Shown one piece after another: positions 34,247 to 42,768 of a DNA stretch of 64,000 nt. This DNA is from Streptomyces piniterrae (GTDB lineage: Bacteria; Actinomycetota; Actinomycetes; Streptomycetales; Streptomycetaceae), in the NCBI RefSeq assembly GCF_005048155.1, contig NZ_SUMB01000005.1:248001-312000 (forward strand), given 5' to 3'. Below the pieces are notes generated by a model. It did no database searches, was not told the DNA's origin, and worked only from the letters and a program-made list of their open reading frames with translations. How positions within the stretch are numbered: the first letter of the stretch is position 1; the number at the start of each line of letters is the position of its first letter. The translations under genes were made by a program, and so were the position numbers.

Positions 34247-36754
34247 ATGAGCAGCCTCTTTGACGACAGCTTCCTGGCGGACCTCGGCCCCAAGGGCGAC
34301 GAGCCCCCGCCCCCGCCCGAGGACGAGCACGGCCCGGTCCCGGAGGAGATCCCCGCCGATCTCTTCGACGGGAAGTTCGACGCGCCCGTGCCGCGGGAGG
34401 CGTACTACCGCGACGGCGCCGCCCGCCCGGCCATCGACCCGGCGGCCCTGCTGGAGGGGCTCAACGACGAGCAGAAAGCCGCCGTGGTGCACACCGGCGG
34501 CCCGCTGCTGATCGTCGCCGGCGCCGGCTCCGGCAAGACCCGGGTGCTCACCCACCGCATCGCGCATCTGCTCGCCGAGCGGCATGTCCACCCCGGCCAG
34601 ATCCTCGCGATCACGTTCACCAACAAGGCCGCGGGCGAGATGAAGGAACGCGTCGAGGAGCTCGTCGGCCCGCGCGCCAACGCCATGTGGGTCTCCACCT
34701 TCCACAGCGCCTGCGTCCGCATCCTGCGCCGCGAAAGCAAGAAGCTCGGCTTCACCTCGTCCTTCTCGATCTACGACGCCGCGGACTCCAAACGCCTGAT
34801 GGCCCTGGTCTGCCGCGACCTGGATCTCGACCCCAAGCGCTTCCCGCCCAAGTCCTTCAGCGCGAAGATCTCCAACCTCAAGAACGAGCTCATCGACGAG
34901 GAGACCTTCGCCGACCAGGCCGCCGACGGGTTCGAGAAGTCCCTGGCCGAGGCCTACGCGATGTACCAGGCGCGGCTGCGCGAGGCCAACGCCCTGGACT
35001 TCGACGACATCATCATGACGACCGTCAACCTGCTCCAGGCGTTCCCCGATGTCGCCGACCACTACCGCCGCCGCTTCCGGCACGTCCTCGTCGACGAGTA
35101 CCAGGACACCAACCACGCGCAGTACACCCTCGTACGCGAACTCGTCGGCCCGCCCGAGACCGCCGCCGAGCTCTGCGTCGTCGGCGACGCCGACCAGTCG
35201 ATCTACGCCTTCCGCGGCGCCACGATCCGCAACATCCTCCAGTTCGAGGAGGACTACCCGGACGCCACCACCATCCTGCTGGAGCAGAACTACCGCTCCT
35301 CGCAGACGATCCTCTCCGCCGCCAATGCCGTCATCGAACGCAACGAGAACCGCCGCCCCAAGAACCTCTGGACGGACGCCGGCGCCGGCCCCAAGATCAC
35401 CGGCTATGTCGCCGACACCGAACACGACGAGGCCCAGTTCGTCGCCGACGAGATCGACCGGCTGACGGACGCCGACGATGCCAAGGCCGGTGACGTCGCC
35501 ATCTTCTACCGCACCAACGCCCAGTCCCGTGTCTTCGAAGAGATCTTCATCCGGGTCGGACTGCCCTACAAGGTCGTCGGCGGCGTCCGCTTCTACGAGC
35601 GCAAAGAGGTCCGCGACGTCCTCGCGTACCTGCGGGTCCTCGCCAACCCCGAGGACACCGTCCCGCTGCGCCGGATCCTCAACGTCCCCAAGCGCGGCAT
35701 CGGCGACCGCGCCGAGGCGATGATCGATGCCCTGTCGGCACGCGAGAAGATCACCTTCCCGCAGGCGCTGCGCCGCGTCGACGAGGCGTACGGCATGGCG
35801 GCGCGCTCCGCCAACGCCGTCAAGCGGTTCAACGTCCTGATGGAGGAGCTGCGGACGATCGTGGAGTCGGGCGCAGGCCCGGCGACGGTCCTGGAGGCGG
35901 TGCTGGAACGCACCGGCTACCTCGCCGAGCTGCAGGCCTCCACCGACCCGCAGGACGAGACCCGGATCGAGAACCTCCAGGAACTCGCCGCGGTGGCCCT
36001 GGAGTTCGAGCAGGAGCGCGGCGTGGACGCCGCGGCACCGGGCACCGCCGTCCCGGGCGGCACGCTCGCCGACTTCCTGGAGCAGGTCGCGCTGGTCGCC
36101 GACTCCGACCAGATCCCGGACGAGGACGAGGAGGGCGCCGGCGTCATCACCCTGATGACCCTGCACACCGCCAAGGGCCTGGAATTCCCGGTCGTCTTCC
36201 TCACGGGCATGGAGGACGGCGTCTTCCCGCATATGCGCGCGCTCGGCCAGACCAAGGAGCTGGAGGAGGAGCGCCGGCTGGCATACGTCGGCATCACGCG
36301 CGCCCGTGAACGGCTCTACCTCACCCGCTCCACGATGCGCAGCGCCTGGGGCCAGCCGTCGTACAACCCGCCCTCCCGGTTCCTGGAGGAGATCCCGGAC
36401 AACTACGTCGACTGGCGGCGTACGGGTCCCGCGACGCCCTCCGCCTCCATGGGCGGGCTGTCCTCGGGCGGCCGAGGCGGTGGCGGCGGCTTCGGCGGAG
36501 GCGTCGGTGGCGGCATCGGCTCCACGCTGTCGTCGGCCCGCTCAAAGGGCCCCAGCGGCTTCGCCACCCGCCGCGCCGGCGACCGCCAGGTGGTCTCGCT
36601 GGCCGTCGGCGACCGCGTCACCCACGACAGCTTCGGGCTCGGCACGGTCGTGGGCGTCAAGGGCACCGGCGACAACGCCGAGGCCACGATCGACTTCGGC
36701 GGCGAGAAGCCGAAGCGACTGCTCCTGCGATACGCCCCGGTGGAGAAGCTGTAG
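34247..36754 (+). CDS. pcrA: ATP-dependent DNA helicase PcrA (UvrD/Rep family)
   Basis: 835 residues; 3'-5' superfamily 1A helicase in nucleotide-excision and recombination repair. An acidic/Pro-rich N-terminal extension of about 65 residues precedes motif Q (LNDEQKAAV), Walker A with K97 (GAGSGKTR), TFTNKAAGEMKERV, the Walker B DEYQDTN, DADQSIYAFRGA, QNYRSS, TLHTAKGLEFPVVFL and VGITRARERLYLT. The C-terminal tail has a Gly-rich stretch and the conserved Tudor-like end (VGDRVTHDSFGLGTVVGVKG) that binds RNA polymerase in PcrA proteins. Its promoter is of the DNA-damage type. Confidence 0.97.
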   Translation: MSSLFDDSFLADLGPKGDEPPPPPEDEHGPVPEEIPADLFDGKFDAPVPREAYYRDGAARPAIDPAALLEGLNDEQKAAVVHTGGPLLIVAGAGSGKTRVLTHRIAHLLAERHVHPGQILAITFTNKAAGEMKERVEELVGPRANAMWVSTFHSACVRILRRESKKLGFTSSFSIYDAADSKRLMALVCRDLDLDPKRFPPKSFSAKISNLKNELIDEETFADQAADGFEKSLAEAYAMYQARLREANALDFDDIIMTTVNLLQAFPDVADHYRRRFRHVLVDEYQDTNHAQYTLVRELVGPPETAAELCVVGDADQSIYAFRGATIRNILQFEEDYPDATTILLEQNYRSSQTILSAANAVIERNENRRPKNLWTDAGAGPKITGYVADTEHDEAQFVADEIDRLTDADDAKAGDVAIFYRTNAQSRVFEEIFIRVGLPYKVVGGVRFYERKEVRDVLAYLRVLANPEDTVPLRRILNVPKRGIGDRAEAMIDALSAREKITFPQALRRVDEAYGMAARSANAVKRFNVLMEELRTIVESGAGPATVLEAVLERTGYLAELQASTDPQDETRIENLQELAAVALEFEQERGVDAAAPGTAVPGGTLADFLEQVALVADSDQIPDEDEEGAGVITLMTLHTAKGLEFPVVFLTGMEDGVFPHMRALGQTKELEEERRLAYVGITRARERLYLTRSTMRSAWGQPSYNPPSRFLEEIPDNYVDWRRTGPATPSASMGGLSSGGRGGGGGFGGGVGGGIGSTLSSARSKGPSGFATRRAGDRQVVSLAVGDRVTHDSFGLGTVVGVKGTGDNAEATIDFGGEKPKRLLLRYAPVEKL

Positions 36755-36855
36755 GCGCCCTCCCCTGGCCCGCTAGCCGCAGCCCCGTAACCCGGCCGTC
36801 TCTCCAGCCCCCGTAGCCCCCATCCGTCACAGATTGTAGTATCAACGCCACAGAG

Positions 36856-36907
36856 GGGAATTATTCACGCTCCGTGAGCGTTGCCGGAGTAAGAGGAGGC
36901 GGCGGCG
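36856..36907. repeat. Dispersed intergenic element, copy 2
   Basis: Matches 28502-28554 over about 52 bases. Here the centre is palindromic: CACG-CTC-CGTG overlapping GCTC-CGT-GAGC. It lies 100 bases after pcrA in a 246-base intergenic region that is otherwise without features. Confidence 0.6.
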
Positions 36908-37000
36908 CGGTGGCCCCCCACCCGCGGCCCCCATCACCCGCGGACAGGTCCCCACCACCCGCAGACGCGGGCCCAGTTCAGGTTCAGGTGGGGGCCGGGC

Positions 37001-38854
37001 TCAGTTCGGGTCGAGGCCGTGGCTGCGCAGCCACGGCAGCGGGTCTATGGCCGAGTCGCCGCCGGGGCGGACCTCGAAGTGCAGATGCGGCCCGGTGGAG
37101 TTACCCGAGTTGCCGGAGTAGGCAATCGTGTCACCGGCCTTGACCGACCCGGAGCGGATCTTGGTGCTGCTGAGGTGGCAGTACCACGTCTCGGTGCCGT
37201 CGGAGGCCGTCACGATCGCCATGTTGCCGTAGGCGGAGTTCCACTGGGTGCGTACGGTGCCGTCGGTGGCGGCCATGACGGGTGTGCCGTAGCTGACCGG
37301 GAAGTCGATTCCGGTGTGCACGGACATCCAGTTGACGCCGGCCTGGCCGTAGAGCGCGCTCAGGCCGTGGTCCGTGACCGGCAGGGCGAACTTGGGGCGC
37401 AGGGCTTCCTTGCGGGCGGCTTCCTCCGCCTTGCGCTTCCGCTCGAGCGCCTGCCGTTCCTTGAGGTCGATCCGCTCCTGGGTGCGGCTGGCGCGGTCGC
37501 GGAAGTCGTCGGCGCCGCGGCTGAGGCCGACGAGTTGGGTGTCGAGCTTGCTGTTGGCGACCGCCGGTTTGACGGCCGTGCCGTCCGAGGCGGCCTGGGC
37601 GGGCCGGTCGTCCTTGTCGTCGCCGGTGAACCCGGAGACGGAGGCGGCGGCCGCCGCGCAGACGCCCATGGCGGCGACGGAGGGGACGGCGACGGTCAGT
37701 AGCGCCGACCGTTTGGCCGGGCGGCGGCGGCCGCGGCCGCGGACGGCCTTTCCGGCGGCGGGGCCAGCGACCCGCCGGCCTGCCGTGGCGGCCGGGGGAG
37801 TGATCGGCATGGCCTGGGTCATGGCGTCGGCGACCGAGGCGGCGTCGTCGGAGGGCGCGTGCTCGTCGGGCGGTGAGTCGGGCGAGTCGGCGGACGACGC
37901 GGGAGGGGAGGCCGGTTCGTTGTCGATCGACGGCGGGCCGGCCTGCGCCGGGATGTTGGCCATCAGCCCCTGGTCGGTGGTGGACCAGACGGCGGTGGCT
38001 TCGAAGCTGCTGGTCTCCTCGACCGCGGTGGCCTGATAGCCGGTGGTGGTCGCGTAGGTGCCGGTCGACTCGTATGCGCCGGTCGACTCGTACGTGCCGG
38101 TGGCGTCGTGTGCGCCGGCGGTTTCGTACGGGTGGGCGGTTTCGTACGAGCCGAGGGTTTCGTGGCTGCCCGTGCTCGTGGCTTCGTAGGTGCCGGCGGC
38201 CTGGTAGGTGCCGGTGGTTTCCTGCGTGCTGGTGGGGTAACTGCCGGTGTCGTACGTGCCGGTGGCGTAGGTCCCGGTGTCGTATGCGCCGGTGGCATAC
38301 GTGCCGGTGTCGTGGGTCAGGAGCCCGAGGGCGTCGTAGCTGCCGGTTTCGTACGAGGTTGCCTGGTATGCGGGGTTTTCGTACGCGGTGTGGGCGTAGG
38401 GGTCGTAGCCCGCGTCGGTGTGCTGTGCGCCGGTGGTGTCGTATGCGCCGGTGGCATACGTGCCGGTGTCGTAGCCGTTCGCGTCGTACTGGCCGGTGGC
38501 ATAACCGCCGGTGTCGTAGGCGCCGGTGGCATAGCCGCCCGTCGCGTAGCCGGTCGCGTCCGCGGTGTAGGACCCGGTGCCGTAAGCACCCGTGTCGTAG
38601 GCGCCGGTCTCATAGGTGCCGGTGTCGTACGTGCCCGCGCTGTATACGCCGGTGCCATAGGTGCTGGTGTCGTACTGGCCCGTCTCGTACGAGCCGGGGA
38701 GCGAGCCGAAGAGGGGGTCGCTGTTGCCGTATTCCGCGTAGCCGGAGGGGGTCTGCTGCTGCCCGTAGGAGTCGTAGGGCGGATAGTGCGCATACGAGGC
38801 GTCGGAAGCGGGGTCGGTCGGAGGCTGGGCCCCCGATGGGTGACGGTCGTTCAC
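37001..38854 (-). CDS. M23-family peptidoglycan endopeptidase with long Tyr/Thr/Gly repeat N terminus
   Basis: 617 residues. Residues about 35-270 are degenerate 5-7-residue repeats (YDTGTYATGAYDTG type) rich in Tyr, Thr, Gly and Ala. A basic segment (RGRGRRRPAKR) and one membrane helix (SALLTVAVPSVAAMGVCAAAAA, about 415-435) follow, then a coiled coil with KRKAEEAARKEA and a C-terminal M23 LytM domain with zinc ligands in HTGIDFPVSYG and GPHLHFEV. The repeat part would be cytoplasmic and the peptidase outside. The GTG at 38854 follows AGAGAAG. A candidate promoter lies at 38895. The repeat function is unknown. Confidence 0.9.
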   Translation of the reverse strand: MNDRHPSGAQPPTDPASDASYAHYPPYDSYGQQQTPSGYAEYGNSDPLFGSLPGSYETGQYDTSTYGTGVYSAGTYDTGTYETGAYDTGAYGTGSYTADATGYATGGYATGAYDTGGYATGQYDANGYDTGTYATGAYDTTGAQHTDAGYDPYAHTAYENPAYQATSYETGSYDALGLLTHDTGTYATGAYDTGTYATGTYDTGSYPTSTQETTGTYQAAGTYEATSTGSHETLGSYETAHPYETAGAHDATGTYESTGAYESTGTYATTTGYQATAVEETSSFEATAVWSTTDQGLMANIPAQAGPPSIDNEPASPPASSADSPDSPPDEHAPSDDAASVADAMTQAMPITPPAATAGRRVAGPAAGKAVRGRGRRRPAKRSALLTVAVPSVAAMGVCAAAAASVSGFTGDDKDDRPAQAASDGTAVKPAVANSKLDTQLVGLSRGADDFRDRASRTQERIDLKERQALERKRKAEEAARKEALRPKFALPVTDHGLSALYGQAGVNWMSVHTGIDFPVSYGTPVMAATDGTVRTQWNSAYGNMAIVTASDGTETWYCHLSSTKIRSGSVKAGDTIAYSGNSGNSTGPHLHFEVRPGGDSAIDPLPWLRSHGLDPN

Positions 38855-38894
38855 CAACTTCTCTTTCGCCTCGGCAGCAGGAGAATTAGCGGCG

Positions 38895-38924
38895 ACTGTA
38901 CCCGGCGGTACGCGACGTCGACAA
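38895..38924 (-). promoter_or_regulatory. Candidate promoter of the M23 peptidase gene
   Basis: Read on minus: TTGTCG (38919-38924), 18-base spacer, TACAGT (38895-38900). It is about 40 bases from the start codon and fits the housekeeping consensus. No riboswitch core was found between it and the gene. Confidence 0.45.
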
Positions 38925-39078
38925 TCTTCAACGGGTTTCCTGCTAGGTGAGAACGGGCATTTGGCCGCCTTTCGGCAGCATGCATGCGAGTTCTTGGCGC
39001 CTCGTTCGAAGTTTGTTCGACTGGATGTAGGGATCGGGCCGAGGGCGGAGGTTCGTTTCGGCGTTGTGTCCGGTCCGT

Positions 39079-39969
39079 TCACGCCACCGAAATGACGCTC
39101 TCGGCTCCTCCCGCCGCGTCCGCCGAGGCGAGGGCCTCGCGTATGCCGGCCGCCACGGTGCCGTTGACCGGCAGCGCGAGATGCCCGACCCCGGAGACAT
39201 GCACGTTGTGTGCGGTGAGGTCCGGGTGATCGATACGGGCCGTTTCGGCGGGGACCATGACCTGGTCCTCGTCGCTCCAGAACGCGACGAAACGCGTCCG
39301 GCAGCGCGGTGCCGGGAGCGCCAGTTCCGCGATCACATCGGAATCGGGGCGCATCTGCCGGACGATGGGGTGCGCCGACATCAGGGGGACGGCGCGGGTG
39401 CCGGAGTGCGGCGTGCCGAGGGTGATCAGGGTGCGGACGCGGGCGTCGCCGCCGAGCCGCTGTACGTAGTAGCGGGCGATGAGCCCGCCGAGGCTGTGGC
39501 CGACGATGTCCACGCGGCGGTGGCCGGTGCGGGTGCACACCTCTTCCACGTGGCGGCTCAGCAGCTCGGCGGCTTTGCGGAGATCGCAGGTCAGCGGGGA
39601 GTAGTTGAGCGCTTCGACGTGGGGCCAGCCGTAGCGGACCAGGGTGCGGCGGAGCAGGACGAAGACGGAGCGGTTGTCGATGAAGCCGTGCAGGAGGAGG
39701 ACGGGCGGGTGTGCGCGGCCCTCTGTGGGGAGGAGCGGAGGGGGGTCGGGGGCGGCGTCCCGTGTCGTGTCGGGGGCGGCTTCGTCCGGGGTGGGCTGTG
39801 GCGCGGGGTGTCGTACGGGGTGGCTGGGTTGTTCCTGGGGGATGCCGGTCGGGTAGAGGAGCAGATGTCCGACGAGGATCGCGAGATCCACGAGGGTGCT
39901 GCGGAGGAAGAGGGCGGAGAACAGCCGGGTGGGGATGAAGGGCGTGGCGAGATAGGGCATGGCCTGCAT
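39079..39969 (-). CDS. Lipase/esterase, alpha/beta-hydrolase fold
   Basis: 296 residues. A hydrophobic N-terminal segment (SALFLRSTLVDLAILVGHLLLY) probably anchors it in the membrane; a Pro/Asp/Arg-rich linker (about 50-85) leads to the hydrolase: PPVLLLHGFIDNRSVF (oxyanion hole), nucleophile Ser in VDIVGHSLGGLIARYYV, LGTPHSGTRAV, Asp in FWSDEDQVMVP and a late His in VSGVGHLALP. It resembles secreted triacylglycerol lipases of Streptomyces. ATG 39969 has GGGAGG six bases upstream, better than GTG 39990. Divergent from icmB. Confidence 0.87.
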   Translation of the reverse strand: MQAMPYLATPFIPTRLFSALFLRSTLVDLAILVGHLLLYPTGIPQEQPSHPVRHPAPQPTPDEAAPDTTRDAAPDPPPLLPTEGRAHPPVLLLHGFIDNRSVFVLLRRTLVRYGWPHVEALNYSPLTCDLRKAAELLSRHVEEVCTRTGHRRVDIVGHSLGGLIARYYVQRLGGDARVRTLITLGTPHSGTRAVPLMSAHPIVRQMRPDSDVIAELALPAPRCRTRFVAFWSDEDQVMVPAETARIDHPDLTAHNVHVSGVGHLALPVNGTVAAGIREALASADAAGGAESVISVA

Positions 39970-40361
39970 GGCCGACCTCCCGAACGGCACGCGGGAGGCG
40001 GCTCCGACCCCCGTATGCCCTCATGGGAAGCCGTTGAGCGGTGACGGCGAGCGTGCGGCGTGCTCGCCCTGGTGCGCGCCGGTGTGGCGCGCGGTGGTTC
40101 GGCTGCGGCTTCCCGTGCGCCTGGTCCGTGAGCACCCGGCCGGCCGTCCGTGGCGGCGTGGTGCGCGGAACGCGGCGCGTGGCGAACGTGTCCCATGTGT
40201 GATTTCCCCCTCCCTGCATGTCACGAAACGGCGGGGTACGGGATGCTGGGGGGAGGAGATAACGTTCGTTCACGCTCGTGGCCGCCGGGGTGTGGTCGCG
40301 CGATCGATTGTCGGCTCGGCGGCATCGCCCTGCGGGTGCCGTGCATGGCTTGGAGGCAGTG
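39970..40361. other. Divergent intergenic region between lipase and icmB genes
   Basis: About 390 bases. Both promoters must be here. Candidate sequence TCACGAAACGGCGGGGTACGGG near 40221 was noted but does not make a good hexamer pair. Nothing else is supported. Confidence 0.4.
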
Positions 40362-40820
40362 ATGGGTGTGGCTCAGCACGACGGAGCGCAAGCGGAGAGC
40401 CAGGGCGCGGCGGACAGGTCGGGGCCGATCCGTGTCGTGGTGGCCAAGCCGGGGCTGGACGGTCATGACCGGGGCGCCAAGGTCATCGCGCGGGCGCTGC
40501 GCGACGCCGGTATGGAGGTGATCTACACCGGGCTGCACCAGACGCCCGAGCAGATCGTCGACACCGCCATCCAGGAGGACGCGGACGCCATCGGGCTGTC
40601 GATTCTCTCCGGCGCCCACAACACCCTCTTCGCGAAGGTGATCGCTCTGCTGGAGGAGCGCGACGCGGCGGACATCAAGGTCTTCGGCGGCGGCATCATC
40701 CCGGAGGCGGATATCGCTCCGCTGAAGGCGCAGGGCGTCGCGGAGATCTTCACGCCGGGTGCGACGACCGCCTCGATCGTGGAGTGGGTCAGGGCGAACG
40801 TACGGCAGTCGGCGGTCTGA
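40362..40820 (+). CDS. icmB: Cobalamin-binding small subunit, isobutyryl-CoA mutase type
   Basis: 152 residues, a stand-alone B12-binding domain. The signature DGHDRG (H35 as the axial cobalt ligand, base-off/His-on), then SILSGAHNTLF and FGGGIIPEADI, matches the C-terminal domain of methylmalonyl-CoA mutase. In Streptomyces a separate small subunit of this size is IcmB, which with IcmA interconverts isobutyryl- and n-butyryl-CoA, feeding fatty-acid and polyketide precursors. The catalytic large subunit is not in this window. ATG 40362 has GGAGG seven bases upstream. The N-terminal 20 residues are polar and variable. Confidence 0.88.
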   Translation: MGVAQHDGAQAESQGAADRSGPIRVVVAKPGLDGHDRGAKVIARALRDAGMEVIYTGLHQTPEQIVDTAIQEDADAIGLSILSGAHNTLFAKVIALLEERDAADIKVFGGGIIPEADIAPLKAQGVAEIFTPGATTASIVEWVRANVRQSAV

Positions 40821-40891
40821 GGCGGCGGAGAGCGGGAGCGGCCGGGGCCGGGGGTCCGCACAGGGGTGTGGGCTCCGTCGGATGGGCCTGG

Positions 40892-42748
40892 TCATCGGTC
40901 GGGCTCGGTGTCGGTCGCTGTCGTGGTCGTGGGGCCGTGCGGCGGGGTGAGTTCCGCGTGCATGGTGGCGCGTAGGCGCAGGGTGCCGACCAGGCGTTGG
41001 AATGCTTCGGCCCAGTAGCCGCCGGAGCCCGGTGAGGCGCCCTCCGGCTCGTCGGTGATCGCGGTGAGCATGTCGAGGCGGTTCGCCGCGGCGGGGTCCA
41101 GGCAGCGTTCGGCCAGGCCCATCACTCCGCTGAAGCTCCAGGGGTAGCTGCCGGCGTCGCGTGCGATGTCCAGTGCGTCGACGACGGACCGGCCGAGTGG
41201 TTCGGCCCAGGGGACGGCGCAGACGCCGAGCATCCGGAAGGCGTCCGAGAGGCCGTGTGCGGCGATGAACTCGGCGACCCACTGGGCTCGTTCGTCGTGG
41301 GGGAGGACGGTCAGTAGTTTCGCCAGGTCCCGTGACGAGCCGGCCGGTGTGACCTCGGCGGACTGTGAGGGGGTGGCGGGGGCGCCCAGTAGTGCCCGGG
41401 CCCAGTCGGCGTCCCGTTGGCGGACGGCGGCGCGGGACCAGGCGTCGTGCAGCTCTGTACGCCAGTCGTCGGACACCGGCAGGGCGATGATGGCCGCCGG
41501 GTCGCGGCCGCCGAGTTTTTCGCTCCATCCGGCCAGCGGTGTCGCCTCCACCAACTGGCCGAGCCACCAGGATCGTTCGCCCCGGCCGGAGGGTGGTTTG
41601 GGTGTGACACCGTCGCGCTGCATGCCCGCGTCGCATTCGTGGGGTGCTTCGACGGTGATCGCCGGGCCGTCGTGTCCGGCGGTGCGGTCGAGGCCGACGC
41701 AGCTGTGGGCGCGCTCGGCCATCCGGCCCGCGAGCGCGGAGCCGGGGAGTGCGGAGAGCAGCTCTGCGGCCGTGGCGCGGACATTGCGGCTGCGGTCGGA
41801 CAGCGACTGCTCCAGGAAGGGTTCGTCGGCCGGGGAGAGGCCGTCGCGCAGCGAGTCGAGGAACATCAGCCGGTCCTCGGCCCGCTCGGTGGCCCAGGTG
41901 GTGCGGAGCAGGTCGAGGGCGGTGTGCGGGGCGCGGCGGCGGAGTGTGGTCAGCAGGTGGACCCGCTCCGCGAACAGGCCTTCCTCCCAGAGGCGCCGGA
42001 CGTACTCGGGGTCGTCGGTATCGGGTGTGGGCGTCGGGGTTTCCCCGTTCTCGGGTCCGGTGGAGCGGGTGGACGCCCCTGCGCGGGAGGTGGCCCCGCT
42101 GCCGCGGAGGGCGAACTTCCAGTCGTTGTTGAGCTGGGCCAGCCACAGGGCGCGGGGCCCGGCCAGGGCGAGTGCGGCGGGCCGTAGGTCCGTACGGGCG
42201 CGGGCGGCGTCGAGCAGTGCGGGCAGCAGTGCTTCGGGCGCGCGGTAGCCGCGTTCGCCGGCCGTGGCGAGCCATTGGGGCAGCAGTTCGGTGAGGTCGG
42301 GGGCTGTGCCGCGGCGGCTGCCGGCGCCGGTGCCGCCGCGGTCGGCGAGCAGCAGTGCGAGGCGGCGTCGTGCGGCTGGTGGCAGCGGGGGGCGCGGGTC
42401 GGCCGGGGCCGGGGTCGGGCGTTCGCCGGCCAGTGCGGGGCGCAGCGCGGCGCGGCGGCGGACGGTGCTCACCGCGGCCGCGTCCAGCAGGGCGGCCGCA
42501 CCGTCCTGTCCGGCCCGTACGGCCACCGGCGGGGTGCGCCGGTCGGTCCCCAGTAGTGCGGCGGTCACCAGCTCGGCCCAGGGGGCGGGGGTGGTGGCCG
42601 GGGTCGCGGGGGGCGTGGTGGCGGTCGGGCTCGGGTGCGCGCTTGCGCCCGCCCCTGTGGTCGTGTCCGCGCTGGTTGCTGTGGTTGCTGTGGTTGCTGT
42701 GGTTGCTGTGGTTGCTGTGGTTGCTGTGGTTGTTGTGGGGCTGGTCAT
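40892..42748 (-). CDS. DUF5691-type helical-repeat protein of the MoxR/SWIM module
   Basis: 618 residues. A Thr/Ala minisatellite (about 4-26) and a low-complexity segment up to about 55 precede a globular part starting APWAELVTAALLGTDRRTPP, the typical opening of DUF5691 proteins. The body is helical, HEAT-like in places (LLPQWLATAGERGYRAPEALLPALLDAA; DRSRNVRATAAELLSALPGS). No catalytic motif is visible; a scaffold or adaptor role is likely. It is 20 bases after the SWIM gene, in one operon with it and divergent from moxR-DUF5682-VWA. ATG 42748 has GGAGAAACAAC before it. Confidence 0.85.
   Translation of the reverse strand: MTSPTTTTATTATTATTATTATTATSADTTTGAGASAHPSPTATTPPATPATTPAPWAELVTAALLGTDRRTPPVAVRAGQDGAAALLDAAAVSTVRRRAALRPALAGERPTPAPADPRPPLPPAARRRLALLLADRGGTGAGSRRGTAPDLTELLPQWLATAGERGYRAPEALLPALLDAARARTDLRPAALALAGPRALWLAQLNNDWKFALRGSGATSRAGASTRSTGPENGETPTPTPDTDDPEYVRRLWEEGLFAERVHLLTTLRRRAPHTALDLLRTTWATERAEDRLMFLDSLRDGLSPADEPFLEQSLSDRSRNVRATAAELLSALPGSALAGRMAERAHSCVGLDRTAGHDGPAITVEAPHECDAGMQRDGVTPKPPSGRGERSWWLGQLVEATPLAGWSEKLGGRDPAAIIALPVSDDWRTELHDAWSRAAVRQRDADWARALLGAPATPSQSAEVTPAGSSRDLAKLLTVLPHDERAQWVAEFIAAHGLSDAFRMLGVCAVPWAEPLGRSVVDALDIARDAGSYPWSFSGVMGLAERCLDPAAANRLDMLTAITDEPEGASPGSGGYWAEAFQRLVGTLRLRATMHAELTPPHGPTTTTATDTEPDR
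42674..42736. repeat. In-frame 9-bp minisatellite, seven copies
   Basis: GGTTGCTGT repeated six times perfectly (42674-42727) plus one variant copy (42728-42736). On minus it encodes Thr-Thr-Ala triplets in the N terminus of the DUF5691 protein, starting a few residues after the Met. Copy changes would keep the frame. Confidence 0.95.
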
Positions 42749-42768
42749 GTTGTTTCTCCTGGGTGGGG

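Noticed and set aside
33725..36232. An 835-codon minus-strand frame opposite pcrA
   Set aside because: pcrA on plus has all helicase motifs; the reverse frame is a shadow of its codon bias.
38855..39078. Possible c-di-AMP riboswitch upstream of the M23 peptidase
   Set aside because: The conserved blocks GGTGAATC and GACAGCTAAC are missing.
42674..42736. CRISPR-like array
   Set aside because: Units are 9 bp with no spacers and are in frame within a gene.
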